Assembly: GCF_000220395.1 (NCBI RefSeq)
Contig: NW_004087631.1
Coordinates: forward strand, 1 to 30,310
Length of the DNA stretch: 30,310 nt
Reading direction: 5' to 3'
Origin: Ichthyophthirius multifiliis
Taxonomy: Eukaryota; Ciliophora; Oligohymenophorea; Hymenostomatida
Shown here: piece by piece, positions 12,970 through 24,447 of the stretch
Layout: each line of letters opens with the position of its first letter
Numbering within the stretch: the first letter of the stretch is position 1
The notes under the pieces: generated by a model
Seen by the model: the letters and a program-made list of their open reading frames with translations, nothing else
Databases searched by the model: none
What the model was told of the DNA's origin: nothing
Program-made: the position numbers and the translations under genes

Positions 12970-14856
12970 TCATTTAAAAAAAATTCTTTATTTCGATTTT
13001 TCTGTTTTGAAATTTTTAATATAATCATTTTCTGCATTTTCTGTAAAGACTTTAGCTTTAGGACTTTTCGAGCAATTGTATGTTTTAAAAAGTTGTTATT
13101 TACAATTTTTACCACAAGGCCTTTTATAAAAATTGAATTAATTTTATTTTATTTTATTTTTTTTAAAAAAAAATATACCTTTAGATTTGTATTTAATTAT
13201 TATATTTAAAACACAATCTATCTAAAACTTCCAACTATTATTCTATTTATTTATTTTCTTGTCTTTATATTTTATCATTCATAAAATTATTAATAGGACT
13301 TAAGCTTTTTTACTTCTTATTATTATTTCTTCCAAAACCAAACTAAAAATCTTTACTTTATAAAACAGTTTTAGTACTCTAAACTGAATCATCAAATATA
13401 AACTAATTACTTTTAATTTAGTTATTTTTATTTGATTATTATAATTATTATTTTTATACATTATTATTCTATATATTTAAAGAATATGAATCTATTTCTT
13501 ATTATTTATAAAAGATTTAATTACTATTATTAATAATTGTTAGTTTTTATAGTTCATTTTTTAAAAGACTAATTAACTATTCCTTTAATTCTAAATTATT
13601 TTTCTAAAGTTTTTCCTTTTCTATTAAATTATTATACTACTTTTATTAATACTGATTTTTATTTAATTAAATTTTTAAATTTTCAATTTACTTTTTTAAA
13701 TTTTAATTTTCTTTTTAAAACTATAAAATAATTTCGTCTTTTTCATTTAAAAAATTATCCTTTAAAAAATTTTCATTTTCCAATTTTTAAATGTATTTTT
13801 ATTATTCATTTTTTTCAAATATTAATACTTATATTTTGTTTTTAAAATTTTTAATATCATCTATTTATTATTATTTATTCCCTTTTATTGATTCATATTC
13901 TTAAAAGATATTTTAAGTATTAAATAATTATTAATTTTCATCAATATTATATATATAATCTATAAATTGATTCTTTCTTTCTAAATTTTAATGCAATTGT
14001 TATAAATAATTCTGACTAGTTTAACTCATATAACTATTATTTTATTTTTAATCAATATCAGATTAAATGCTTTTACATAAATTGTTTTAATCTTGTTCAT
14101 TATTGTAATCATTTATATCAATAATTTCTTTAACTGAATTTATTTCATTTAATTTCAAGCCTTTTATTTTTTCTAATTATTTATTATTTCTATTTTCTAT
14201 TTAATGTTTTTATAATTTTAATTAATCATTTTATTATGTTTATTTTTCTATAAAATAATCATTTATTATTTCTTTAATTTCATTTATTACTTCTTTATTT
14301 ACATTTATTACTTCTTTACTTTCGATTATTATTTAATTATTTGATTATAATAATTTCTTTTATTCATTTTAATCAATTTAATTATCATTTAATTATTGAT
14401 TAATATCACTAATTATTTAAATATTTTCATTAGTAATTTAAATTTTTTCATTATTAATATATTTGTTTTAATTTTTTAATTATTTATTTTCGATTTAATT
14501 AATTATTATTGATTATTATGATTATTTATTTTAAATTTAAAAAATTTCATTTTTCGTTTCTTTTATATTTTATATATTTTTAATATCAAATTAATTGTCA
14601 TCTTATATATTTTATTAATGATTTTATGGTTAATCTATTTGAAAAATTTATTAATTTTATATAATATTTGGTACATTTTATTATTTATGAATAAATTATG
14701 ATTAAACTTATAATATGTGTGAATTTTATTTTTTATAATCTTATATTTATAGATTATTTTTTTCTTAATTACATATTTCATTAATTTCTATAAAGGAATT
14801 ATTTTAATATTCAAAAAATTATTTTAATGTACATTATTCTATCAATTATTGTTTAA

Positions 14857-14900
<44 letters not shown>

Positions 14901-16993
14901 GTTTATTTTATGTTTATTATTATGTTTATTATTATGTTTATTATTATGTTTATTATTATGTTTATTATTATACATATATTTATGTTTATAATTTTTAACT
15001 CTCTTATTATTACACTATATTTTTCTATTATTTTTTTTATTTCTATGGTTCTTTATTTATTTTAATTTATAATTTTGTATTTTCAAATTCTCTATTTTTT
15101 TACATATCATTGTTTACATTTTTGTTTTTTTTAATATTTTTTTTCTATCCATTTTTTTTTTATTATTCTCGTATTTCATTATTATCTTTCTAAACTTTCT
15201 ATATAATTATTTGTTCATTTTTCTTTATTTGTATATTTTATTCTTCTTGTTTAATTTCATTAATTTATTAAATTTTTTATATACTAATATTTACTTTATC
15301 TTAACTTTCTGAGTTATTGCTAATATTTAATTCAAAAATATTATTGTTTTCCTATTCCCAATAAATTATATTTCCTCCTAAATCAGAAATAAGGAATTAA
15401 TTTTCTGCTATTTTTATAATATTAGATATATTTTTTTAATGATAATTTATCAAGTTATTTTTTATCTAATAATTATCTAAATTTAGTATAAAATATTAAT
15501 TTCTTTAACTAAAAATGACTTGTTTATCATTTATCCCTAATAAGTATTTTATAGGCTCATTTTTTCTATTTATTTATTATATTATATTCATTTTTAATAT
15601 GTCTATAATTATTATCTATCCTTATAAAGTACTCAATATCATTACTTATTCATAAAAAGGATGAAATATAAGACATATAATTTATTGTTTATCAAAAATA
15701 AATTTTTTATTAAAAAATATATTTTTATTCAAATCAAAAAAACAAATAGACCCTTTTTAAGTATAAAAAGCCAATAATTATTTCTATTTTACACATAATT
15801 TAAAAATATCACCATTTTCTATTTAAATATTATTTAATTCATTTACTTTTTTCAAAAGATTTATATTATATATTGAATTTATAAGTATAAACTTTATTCT
15901 ATAAATCTATAATTAATATTTCGAATTCATTTAGTTTAACATATAAATTAATATTTTGAATATGATAGGATATATTTTCTACATTTTAATTTTTCCAATC
16001 TATTATTATCATCATTTATCCTTAAATCCCTATCAAGAAATTATTCAAAGAAAAGATATTTTAACAAGGTTTCTCAGTTTTATATATTTTTTTTAACTTT
16101 CCGTTTTTGTAGTTCCATATTTTTATCTAATTATCTTCTCCACAGGAAGCGAAATAATTATCCTATAAAATACATAAAGATATGATATTTCCATCATGTG
16201 CAGATAATCCTTTATTATCTTTTATTTCTTTTTGTTTAAAAAAATTATCACTATCACTATCACTTTCACTTTCTTTGTTTTTTTTTTTTTTAACAATAAA
16301 TAAAAATACCTTAATCTAAGGAAAAACTATCTTTATTAATTCCATTTAGCCACGAATGTATAGTATTAATATTATTTTTATCAAAAAGAAAAGTTTAAAT
16401 TTAATTTTAATTAATATTTGCAAATCCAATCAAACAAATATTTAATTATTAATCATTTACAAAAACAGCAATTTAATCACTTTTACTCTTATATTCTTAA
16501 GGACTTTCGAAATAAATTATTTTATTATTATTAACTTCATAGTTATTAATGTTTTGTTAATTTTTATCTAAAGAAATTATCAAAGTTACTTCATTATAAT
16601 TTTTTATATAAATAATGCCTGAATGATTAATATTATTCTTTATTTTATCTTCTAACTACATAACCGCATATTAACAATATTAATCATCATTATCTTTTAC
16701 TTCCTATAAGAGTTTTTTTTCAAAATAAAGTTCTTTAATACCTATATATTGACCATAAATAGTTTAAAAACAAAAGAGTCTTTTTAACTTAAATTCTTGT
16801 TTTTAGATATAACATTTATTATAGGTGTTATTATATGATTATTAGATATTAAGACAGCGATTCCTTCCTTTTTTTGATTTTCTTAAAAATAAAGCAATCT
16901 ACCTATTGCTTAACTAAATTAAGATATACACTATGATTCAAATCCATATGTATTATTTGTTTAGTGCAAACTTATTATTTTACTTATATCCAT
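12970..16993 (-). CDS. WD40-repeat plus coiled-coil protein, 1234 aa
   Basis: Probable scaffold protein. Residues from about 250 to 545 form WD40-type beta-propeller repeats: HDGNIISLCILQDNYFASCG followed by EDNQIKIWNYKNGK; SLNNFLIGIQGQMMIIIDW; QKGSICFFDLNKN; FLISDLGGNIIYWEQ. The part before them (GIAVLISNNHIITPIINVIS) also looks like beta blades. Residues from about 560 to 1190 are Gln/Asn/Lys/Glu-rich and largely coiled coil. The C-terminus has RPCGKNCKQ and a basic tail. Start ATG at 16993. Five introns: 16704-16741 (38 nt), 16273-16309 (37), 15819-15846 (28), 14842-14999 (158, carrying a minisatellite) and 13121-13178 (58). All phases agree and the CDS totals 1235 codons. This architecture is common in ciliary and cytoskeletal proteins, but that role is only inference. 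The gene is divergent from SURF1 with 139 bases between the starts. Confidence 0.82.
14858..14970. repeat. ATT microsatellite fused to a 12-bp minisatellite
   Basis: About 14 ATT units are followed by tandem copies of a 12-base unit, TTATTATGTTTA. In the gene model the array lies inside the 158-nt intron of the WD40/coiled-coil gene. If it were translated on the minus strand it would give a Q/T-rich or N/I-rich stretch, depending on frame. Confidence 0.8.
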
Positions 16994-17132
16994 TTATTTA
17001 ATAAAATTTTATTTTTTCGTTAATAAAATTTATTTTCAATATATTTATATTAATAAGACAAAAATCAATAAAAAAAATATATATATATATAAAGATATAC
17101 ATATTAAAATAAAAATATATATATATATATAT
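16994..17132. promoter_or_regulatory. short divergent intergenic region (WD40 gene / SURF1)
   Basis: Only 139 bases separate the two divergent start codons, so both 5' leaders and any promoter must fit here. The SURF1 ATG directly follows an uninterrupted AT dinucleotide run. No specific promoter motif can be named against this base composition. Confidence 0.5.
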
Positions 17133-17875
17133 ATGTCAAATCATCATAAAGCTAAAAAATATATTCTTATAGGAATTTTTACAGGCCTAACATTTACCAC
17201 AATATCGGCCAGTAGATGGCAATGGAATCGATATAATTACTCATTAAAAAAATGGGCAAAATTAGACAAAGAATTTTTAAATGAAGAACCTCCAGAAATC
17301 ACTTTTGAATCCCTTCCATGGGAAAAAGACTCAAATATAGAAAATTCGGAATATAATTATGTAAAAATAGAAGGTATTTTAGGAAAAAACGATTTTTTAT
17401 TTTCCGGCATATGAATGGAAGGACAGGTTTTATAATAGTAGCACCATTAATAAATAAAAAAAATGAAAAAGAAGGTTTAGCTATCAATATGGGCTGGATT
17501 CCGAGTGAAATGAAAGAAGAATTTGAAAAAAAAGAATATAAAGAGGAAAATACATATATAAATGGATTAATAAAAAGACCAGAAAATGTCGATTATTTGG
17601 AATAAAAAAACAGTGATTTTATTGGGTATATAAACCTGAAATTTTTAAGTGAGTTTTTTGGAAAAAATATAAACTAAAAAGCATATTTAGAAAAATTTAT
17701 TAATGAAAAAAATGCTGATATTAATAATGAAAATATATACCCAGTTTGCGGTTCTCCTTAGAATTTTTAAAAACCATATTTAACACCAGATAAGCATTTT
17801 TCATATTTTAGTTTTTGGGGTTTTTGCTCTTTTTTGGGTGTTTTTTCTCTATATAAATTATTTTTTAAATTCTGA
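17133..17875 (+). CDS. SURF1: SURF1/Shy1-like cytochrome c oxidase assembly factor (frame-broken)
   Basis: Mitochondrial inner-membrane protein needed to assemble cytochrome c oxidase. Family marks in order: an N-terminal membrane segment (KKYILIGIFTGLTFTTISAS); the family signature RWQWNRYNYSLKKW; RHMNGRTGFIIVAPLI with GLAINMGWIP, matching PR..G..GY.V.TPL and the NRGWVP motif; FYWVYKPE, matching W.YRD; and PYLTPDKHFSYFSFWGFCSF, matching the P...H..Y..TW second membrane segment. Two-helix topology and about 247 residues are typical. The frame breaks three times at T runs: near 17393-17403 (one base short), 17617-17620 (one short) and 17642-17646 (one extra). Either these are base-calling errors or the copy has decayed. 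Conserved sequence on both sides of each break argues for recent function. Confidence 0.82.
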
Positions 17876-18219
17876 AAAAAAATTATAATTCTTAATTTTT
17901 TTTTATTTTATAAAAATATAATATTTATTTATTTTTTTTGCTAAAATATAAAATAAATTTATTTTAACAAAAATTTTAATAAATTAATTATATAAAGTTT
18001 TTTATAAATCTTTCATAATAATTAAAAAAAATAAAAAAAATCAGATGAATATTTAAAACAATCAAAAAAAAAAATAAATGTCTAGTAATAAAAAAAAAGA
18101 ATTAAAATATAGTTTAATATAACATCTTTGAAATTTTATAATTCAAATTTAAATTAAAAAAATTAATAATATTTTTTCAAAAAATTACTCGAAATAAGTC
18201 GTTTAAAAAAAAAATTAAA
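17876..18219. other. AT-rich region without a supported gene
   Basis: A short ORF starts at 18078 (MSSNKKKELKYSLIQHL, then TGA), and a lysine-rich open frame leads into the candidate gene at 18220. Neither has recognisable motifs. Confidence 0.4.
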
Positions 18220-18430
18220 ATGTCCTTTAAATATTCAACATCTAATGCACCATTTGATAAAATTCATTAATATTTTCAAAAATTAAAAGAAATAGAAAAA
18301 TAATAATAATGTTATTAATATAAATTATATAATCACAAATGAGTTTAATAAAATCGAATTACATTTAAAAAAATTAAAAATGAAGCAAAAAATAAGAACT
18401 GTCAAAGAAAATAAAGCAGAATCATAATGA
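18220..18430 (+). CDS. candidate small lysine-rich gene, frame unresolved
   Basis: Unrecognised. An ATG at 18220 opens MSFKYSTSNAPFDKIHQYFQ with a charged helix (KLKEIEK), closed by TGA at 18340-18342. A second frame, with an ATG at 18245, runs 61 codons to the TGA at 18428-18430 and ends in a basic helix (NEFNKIELHLKKLKMKQK; RTVKENKAES). The two halves look like parts of one small coiled protein, but no intron with matching phases joins them. They may be separated by a base-calling error in the ATAATAAT run near 18300, or either ORF may be chance. Confidence 0.35.
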
Positions 18431-18603
18431 TTTTTAGAGTGAATATTTAAAATAAATATATACACTTTATTTATATTTAAATAAAAAAAATTGTGTAATA
18501 TAATTCCAATATAAAAGAAAACCATAATAATGCCTTATTAATAATATTATAAAAAGATAGTTAAAATATTTAATTAAAAAATATTTAATATATATAATTA
18601 TAA

Positions 18604-18610
<7 letters not shown>

Positions 18611-18672
<62 letters not shown>
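18611..18672. repeat. TA dinucleotide microsatellite (about 31 units)
   Basis: An uninterrupted AT run of about 62 bases, the longest in the window, lying between the small candidate gene and the FW-domain gene. It can form a perfect hairpin on either strand. Confidence 0.9.
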
Positions 18673-18674
<2 letters not shown>

Positions 18675-18865
18675 CAGGTCATTTTTTAATTATACTAATA
18701 ATAGCTAGTTTTTTATTTAAATTAATATGAATTATATTTTAAAAATGTAATTCTAATTATACATATATATATAATTTAATAATTATTTAATTTTTGTTAT
18801 TTGATTTTTTATATATTTTTATTGATTTAAATTTTATACAATTTTTTCAAAAAAAAATAATAAAA

Positions 18866-19357
18866 ATGAATTATATTTAATTATTTAAAGAATAAAATGT
18901 TTATTAAAATTTTTAGTAATAAAATGATAATTAATAATTAAAACAGAGATTAGTTAAATTTATAGAAATAACAATTGAAAAAGAATTACATTAATATATA
19001 AAAGATAATTACTATTAAAATAGATTAATATTTAATGCTTTAATATTAAATTCTCCTCCAAATAAAATTACTTTAAAGCAAGGATCTATTTATAATTTAA
19101 ATTTTTAGATAAAGAATCAGGGTAGTGTAAAATGGCCTAGAAATCTATTTCTTAAATGTATTTAAGGAATTAATATTGGTTATCTTATAAAGCTAGAATA
19201 AATGTAACCTGAATAAATATTTTAAGTAAATATAGAAATAAAATCGAATCAAAATAATCAAGCTTATAAAGAAATATGGGATTTTGTAGTAATAAAATAA
19301 AAAAAAAATAAAGAATTTTAAAAATACATATAATATGATGTTGAAATTGAAAATTGA
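18866..19357 (+). CDS. NBR1/ILRUN-type FW-domain protein, 163 aa
   Basis: Small soluble protein with a 'next to BRCA1 central' (FW, Ig-like) domain, found in selective-autophagy receptors (NBR1) and in ILRUN. Intronless: ATG at 18866, 163 codons, then TGA at 19355-19357. Residues from about 65 to 163 follow the domain pattern. LNSPPNKITLKQGSIYNLNF matches the entry strand (P..I.vkPG..f...w.v). QIKNQGSVKWPRNLFLKCIQ matches the N.G...WP....L core. VNIEIKSNQ with NNQAYKEIWDFV matches the V.....AP...G.Y...W.L end. Only two of the domain's characteristic tryptophans (KWP, EIW) are present. The first 60 residues are helical and polar and may be the UBA-like N-terminus of ILRUN, but I cannot confirm this. 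Autophagy versus transcription-regulator role is unresolved. Confidence 0.8.
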
Positions 19358-19511
19358 AAATAAAAAAAATAAAAATATTAAAATTGAAATTAAAATTTGT
19401 TTATTATAAATTTTTCAATAAAAAATATAAATGATATAATAATAATAATAAAAACATTAATAAAAATAAATATATTAATAATTATATGTAAATGTATATA
19501 AATATATATAA

Positions 19512-19559
<48 letters not shown>

Positions 19560-20765
19560 TTATTATTTATTCTTAGTTCAATTTCATTATATTTAAACTT
19601 TTTTATTATCTTATATTATATTTTAAAATTGTTTAAATTTTATTTCATTTTTTTATTATAATAGCAAAAGATAAAAATTATATTTAAAAAAAAAAAAAAA
19701 AATAAATTTAAATATTTTTAAAATATTTTTATTAATTAAATAATATTTAGATATATATTATTATTAATTTTTATTGAAATAAATATAAATACTTAGAAAT
19801 ATTAATACATATAATATGAATTTTTTTAAATAAATTTTTGATTTTCTTTAGTAACTTATTAATAAAATTATTAATTAAAATTATAATTGTATTTAATATA
19901 AATATTTAAAAAACTTATTTACATTATAAAAGATACGCATCTTTCAATTTAATTTAAATTTTTGATTCTTTATATTAATCTAATATTAAATAAATTATAT
20001 AAAAATTAATATATTATATTTTAAATAGTTTCGAATTAAATATTAAAAGGATTTTAATATTTATTATTAAAAAACATTAGCAGACGCTATTATTATATAC
20101 TTACAAATTTCTTTGTATTAATTTATTTATAAAATATATAAAAAGGATATAATTTATTAAGTATTTTTATTATAAATTAATTAGTTTTTATAAAAAATCT
20201 ATTTATACTAATTAATATATACATATTCAATTAATAATATAAAATTTATAATAATTTAAAGTTGAAAAATTAATATATTAATTTTTATTCATATATAAAA
20301 GATATTTTAAAGAATAACAACTAAAGAAATTAATAATTTTTAGAATTATATTAATTCATAATTAAAGCAAATCTATTTATGTAAAATTATTAATTTTGTA
20401 ATATATATATTAACTAAACTAAACTTATATTAATATTCTATTCTTAACATTTACTTATTTTATATAGATTTTTTTATTTATAAATTCATATAAGGTTTAA
20501 TTTGTTTTTTTTTCCTTTAAATACTTTCTTCTTAAATAATTTTAAATTAAATATTAAAAAAAGTCTATAATCAAATACATAATTAAAAAAATATTAATAA
20601 GAAAATTTGTAAAAATAAAAAACAATTATTCAAATAATAATATAAAGAATTTCAAATATATAAAAGGAGATTAAAAAAATATATTTAAAAACAAAACACA
20701 ATTTTTTTTAAAAAAAATAAAAATAAAAATCTAAATTATATAATACAAAAAAATATATATATATA
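19358..20765. other. intergenic AT-rich region
   Basis: About 1.4 kb between the convergent 3' ends of the FW-domain gene and the TFIIB gene. It holds a TA microsatellite (19517-19556) and an A tract of about 18 bases near 19686. No coding frame or RNA gene was found. Confidence 0.6.
19517..19556. repeat. TA dinucleotide microsatellite
   Basis: About 40 bases of uninterrupted TA in the intergenic region downstream of the FW-domain gene. Confidence 0.85.
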
Positions 20766-21748
20766 TCATATTCCTTATTTTCTTTTTAAAACTTAATAAC
20801 TTTTCCAATCAACTTTAACTTAACTTTTTAATTTTTCAAATATAGCCGTTCTTTCTGGCAATAATTTTTTTTCATAAAACTTTTCCACAGCCACCATCGA
20901 CTATTATTCTGTAATACTCTAAACAAGTGAAATACTCGCATATTCCCCATTTCTAAATTTCTAACTATATGCCTCAAAAGAATTACTTAACTAAATAACA
21001 CAATAAAGTGCCGCACAGACAATAGTTTTATGTTTCTCACCATCTTAAACCCCCAATGTTTAGAGAATTTTACACAAAGCCATAAACCCTTCAATATCTT
21101 AGTCAGACAATCCTTTAGCTTAACTTGCGTATTATTCGGCATAATCAAGTATATTTTTAGGTGGCTATAAAATTTCTTTTATTTCATCATTAGTTGAGCA
21201 TATATATTTTTATTAATCTTCCACTTTGTCCTAATTTAAAGTCGCTACATTACACAAATTTTCCAAATTAAATACTTCTTCATCCAACTTCAAAATTTTA
21301 GAGGCAATAAAAACCGCTAAAAGTGCACTAGACTTAATTTAATATTCAGTTTATTTTTATATATTCTATGTTAGTATACAGAAATATTTCTCAACCAAAC
21401 ATATGTCTTTTTTGTCCAAATATAATTTCTCACACCAGCTTTTCATTAATCTTTTATTTTTATGACTTTTTCGTCTGTTTTATTTTTCTATAAACCTTAA
21501 TTATTTAAAGGCCTATCACCTAATTTTATATCTTCTTCTCTTCCATCAGGTACTAAACCTCGCATATTATTTATTTGAGTAGGATCATTATCATAATTAT
21601 TAACTTCTTATTCGTAGGATTAGAAATGATCCTCTACAATGTAACCACAACGAAAACATTTAACATTACCTTTTTTACGATCATGGCTTACTGTAAAACT
21701 GTTACACATTTAGCATTATTTGATTAATTCAGAATTTAGTCCATCCAT
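20766..21748 (-). CDS. TFIIB-type general transcription factor
   Basis: Bridges TBP-bound promoter DNA and RNA polymerase. The N-terminus is a zinc ribbon, CQMC (Cys12, Cys15) with CFRCG (Cys31, Cys34), 15 residues between the pairs as in TFIIB. A linker follows (MRGLVPDGREED). Two cyclin-like folds come next: SSALLAVFIASKILKLDEE in the first; DQDIEGFMALCKILQTLGV, KHKTIVCAALYCVIQLSNSF and ASISLVQSITEQQSM in the second. Start ATG at 21748, stop at 20766-20768, no intron. The frame breaks once at the 5-base run 21467-21471; one extra base there gives a continuous reading across KSHKNKRLMKSWCEKLYL and a total of 327 residues, the usual TFIIB length. A miscalled homopolymer is likely. I cannot exclude a diverged TFIIB paralogue or BRF-like factor. 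Confidence 0.82.
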
Positions 21749-22176
21749 TTTTTTTTTTTATAAAAATATATTTTATATATATTTAAATGATATATTTATA
21801 AATAAAATTAATTTATTTATCTTTTTATAATATATATATATATATATATTTATTATATTTTTTTTTTTGGAGATATAATTATATAATTTTTTTAATAAAA
21901 TTAATTAAAATTATTTAAAATGTTTTTTTTTTATAATAAAATTTTAAATTCAAATATAAATTAATTTTTAAAAATATTTAATAAAATAAAAATTATTAAA
22001 TTTTTATTTTTAAAGTTTAAGCTATAAATATATATATATATTAAATTAAAACATATATTATTAAATTCAAATATTTATTTAAAAATTAATAAATTATCAT
22101 TTAACTTTATTTTAATTAAATAATAAAAAATACATTTATAATTATTTATTTATTTTAAATAAAAAAACAAAAAAAC
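21749..22176. promoter_or_regulatory. divergent intergenic region (TFIIB / membrane protein)
   Basis: The 428 bases between two divergent start codons must contain both promoters. There are TA runs near 21831-21850 and 22030-22041 and a T tract near 21862. No motif can be singled out from the base composition. Confidence 0.5.
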
Positions 22177-23998
22177 ATGAAACAATTGCATATAATTAAT
22201 ATATTATTAATTAAATACATAATAACAATCGAATTAAAAAAACTCTCTAACTTAAACATAGAATTTTAGCAACAAAGTAATAAAGAAGAATATATATTTT
22301 CTTACTATCTAGATTAAATATATGATTATTATTTTGTAAATTTCAACAATTATACCGAAGTAATAAAAAATTATTCATACGACTTTCAATAACCTCATAA
22401 TTAATTATATAAAAACACCTGCTAAGTACACTAAATAGGAGCTTAGATTTAAAAAATTTAATCTTTTGAAACAAAAATAAAACCGAAAAGTAACATATTG
22501 ACATGTACTAAATAAATAGGCGATAAAAACTATTAAATATACTAGTATATAGGAAATAATTTTGAGTTATATACTTATATATTTGATTTAGAAAAATAAT
22601 TATTGTAAATAATGGATACTGAAAAAATATTTGAAAGTATACCAGAAATAAACAAAACGGAATATGACTCTTAAATAACTTTATATTAATTAGAAAATTA
22701 AGATCAACTAATATTTTAATTAGGGAACAGAATATATTTAATATCAGATAAAAAGGCTTTTGAAATTAAATAATACGAAACTTTATTAGAAATAAATACC
22801 ATATAAAATTATTTAGTAATTAACTTTGGAAAATAAGATGGAATAGTCCTCTATTAAATAATATAATTAGAAGAAAGCAAAACTATTTCTTTAAAATAAA
22901 GCGATCTTTTAAAATGGTAAGACCAAGATATTAAATAAATAGAATGTTTTAAAGACAAAATATATATTTTAAATAATGATACGATATACATATATATTCT
23001 TGCACTTAAATAAATTGATTTTACCTGTTAAATAAAAAGAGAAAATATCCAAAAATTTAAAGTATATGAAACAACTCTTATAATAATAATAAAAGATGGA
23101 TATATAGAATATGAACTAAACTATTTATAATCATTCGATAATACAGAAGAAAAATAAAATAAATGTTTTACTATAATTAAATAAGAACATAATAATAATA
23201 ATACAATAAATAGCATTTAAATAGATTAAAAATATCTATATTTAGCATATTAAAATATAATATAAATTATAAAATTAAAAATATCAAAATATTACCAAAA
23301 TAATCTCGAAAGTAATTTCTATTCTTTAAAATTAAAAAAAAATTTTTTTTTTTTTCATAAAATTTCAAATGATTACTTATTTATTTAATAAGAAAACTAA
23401 ATAAATATTTTCAGTATACAATAACATAAATTGTAAATATAATGTAATGCGCTAAAATTATAAAATAAATCTTTATTTTCAATAGAATACCTAAGTAACG
23501 ATTGTAACTAATATAATTAAGATAATTAATAAAATAATTAAATACAAAAATAAGTAATGTATTATTAATTACATAACTCATGCTTATATTAATAAAATAT
23601 CAATATTAATGTTAGATATGGGGCTAAAAGTACATATTTTTATGCTTTTTACGTTGGTATAGGAGTGTCAATATCATTATTTTTCTTTTCAATTAGTATA
23701 GTGTTTGGATTTTTGAAAAAAATTTAATAATAACAGCAGATTTATTCTCAGCAAAAAATATAAATGTAAGAACAGAATTATTAAAAAAATGATGAATAAT
23801 ATGCAGAAAAAGGAACTTCTTAATTATAATAAATGTACGATAAAAATAGAAGCAATTCTCAAATAAAAAATTTAAAGGCAACATAATCGACTATAAAGGA
23901 AGAAGACTATAATAATTCATAACATAATAATTCAGATTATAATTATTTTTCGTAATAATTGAATAAAGATAATATGTTTTATTTGAATTAAATTTAAT

Positions 23999-24065
<67 letters not shown>

Positions 24066-24447
24066 GTAATTATAAAGTCCTTTACAATATTATTAATAAT
24101 AAATAATGCTTTTACCTGCAGTTTCTTGTTTATCCCCTGTAGTTGCTTTAAAATATTAGATCGACCTTAAAAACGTTATTCTTGAAACTGAAAGTGATAA
24201 AAAATAAACTGCAAGAGAATCTGAAGATCAATTTGGAAAAGGAAATAGATTAAAAAATAATTTAGTTAATTTTTAACACATAAATTATTAAAATTCAGAA
24301 TAGGCAGTAGGTATTAGTGTATAAATAGAATAAGATGATAATTAAAATAAATTTTAAGATTAAGATATAGAAGAAAATATATAACATTTTGAGGAACTTT
24401 ATTAATAATAATAAAATAAAGAAATAGAAGAAAAAAATAAAGAGTGA
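22177..24447 (+). CDS. type I membrane protein with polyglutamine tail, 756 aa
   Basis: Family not recognised. It is a single uninterrupted 756-codon frame in the TAA/TAG=Gln code (ATG 22177, TGA 24445-24447), which is strong evidence that it is real. The N-terminus MKQLHIINILLIKYIITIEL looks like a signal peptide. Residues from about 25 to 480 are a polar region rich in beta-like hydrophobic triplets (IYLISDKKAFEI; DKIYILNNDTIYIYILALK; NYLVINFGKQDGIVLYQ), suggesting a beta-propeller or similar ectodomain. One strong membrane helix follows at about 486-513 (FYAFYVGIGVSISLFFFSIS), then FLKK. The tail of about 240 residues is Gln/Asn-rich and holds 17 consecutive TAA-encoded Gln (residues 609-625), then LLPAVSCLSPVVALKYQIDL and acidic stretches. 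The topology suggests an ectodomain outside or in a vesicle lumen and a cytosolic Q-rich tail. The gene ends 90 bases before the VAMP7-like gene. Confidence 0.8.
24001..24068. repeat. TAA trinucleotide repeat encoding polyglutamine
   Basis: Seventeen uninterrupted TAA codons, then TAC and further TAA/TAG codons, in frame within the membrane-protein gene. Read in the ciliate code this is polyglutamine. No CAA or CAG interrupts the run. Confidence 0.9.

Noticed and set aside
15819-15846. Frame change near 15830 as another homopolymer error
   Set aside because: A GT...AG interval with matching phases explains it, and total gene length is then divisible by three, so a tiny intron is preferred.
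18467-18682. 71-residue minus-strand ORF rich in Tyr-Ile
   Set aside because: Mostly the translated TA microsatellite at 18611-18672.
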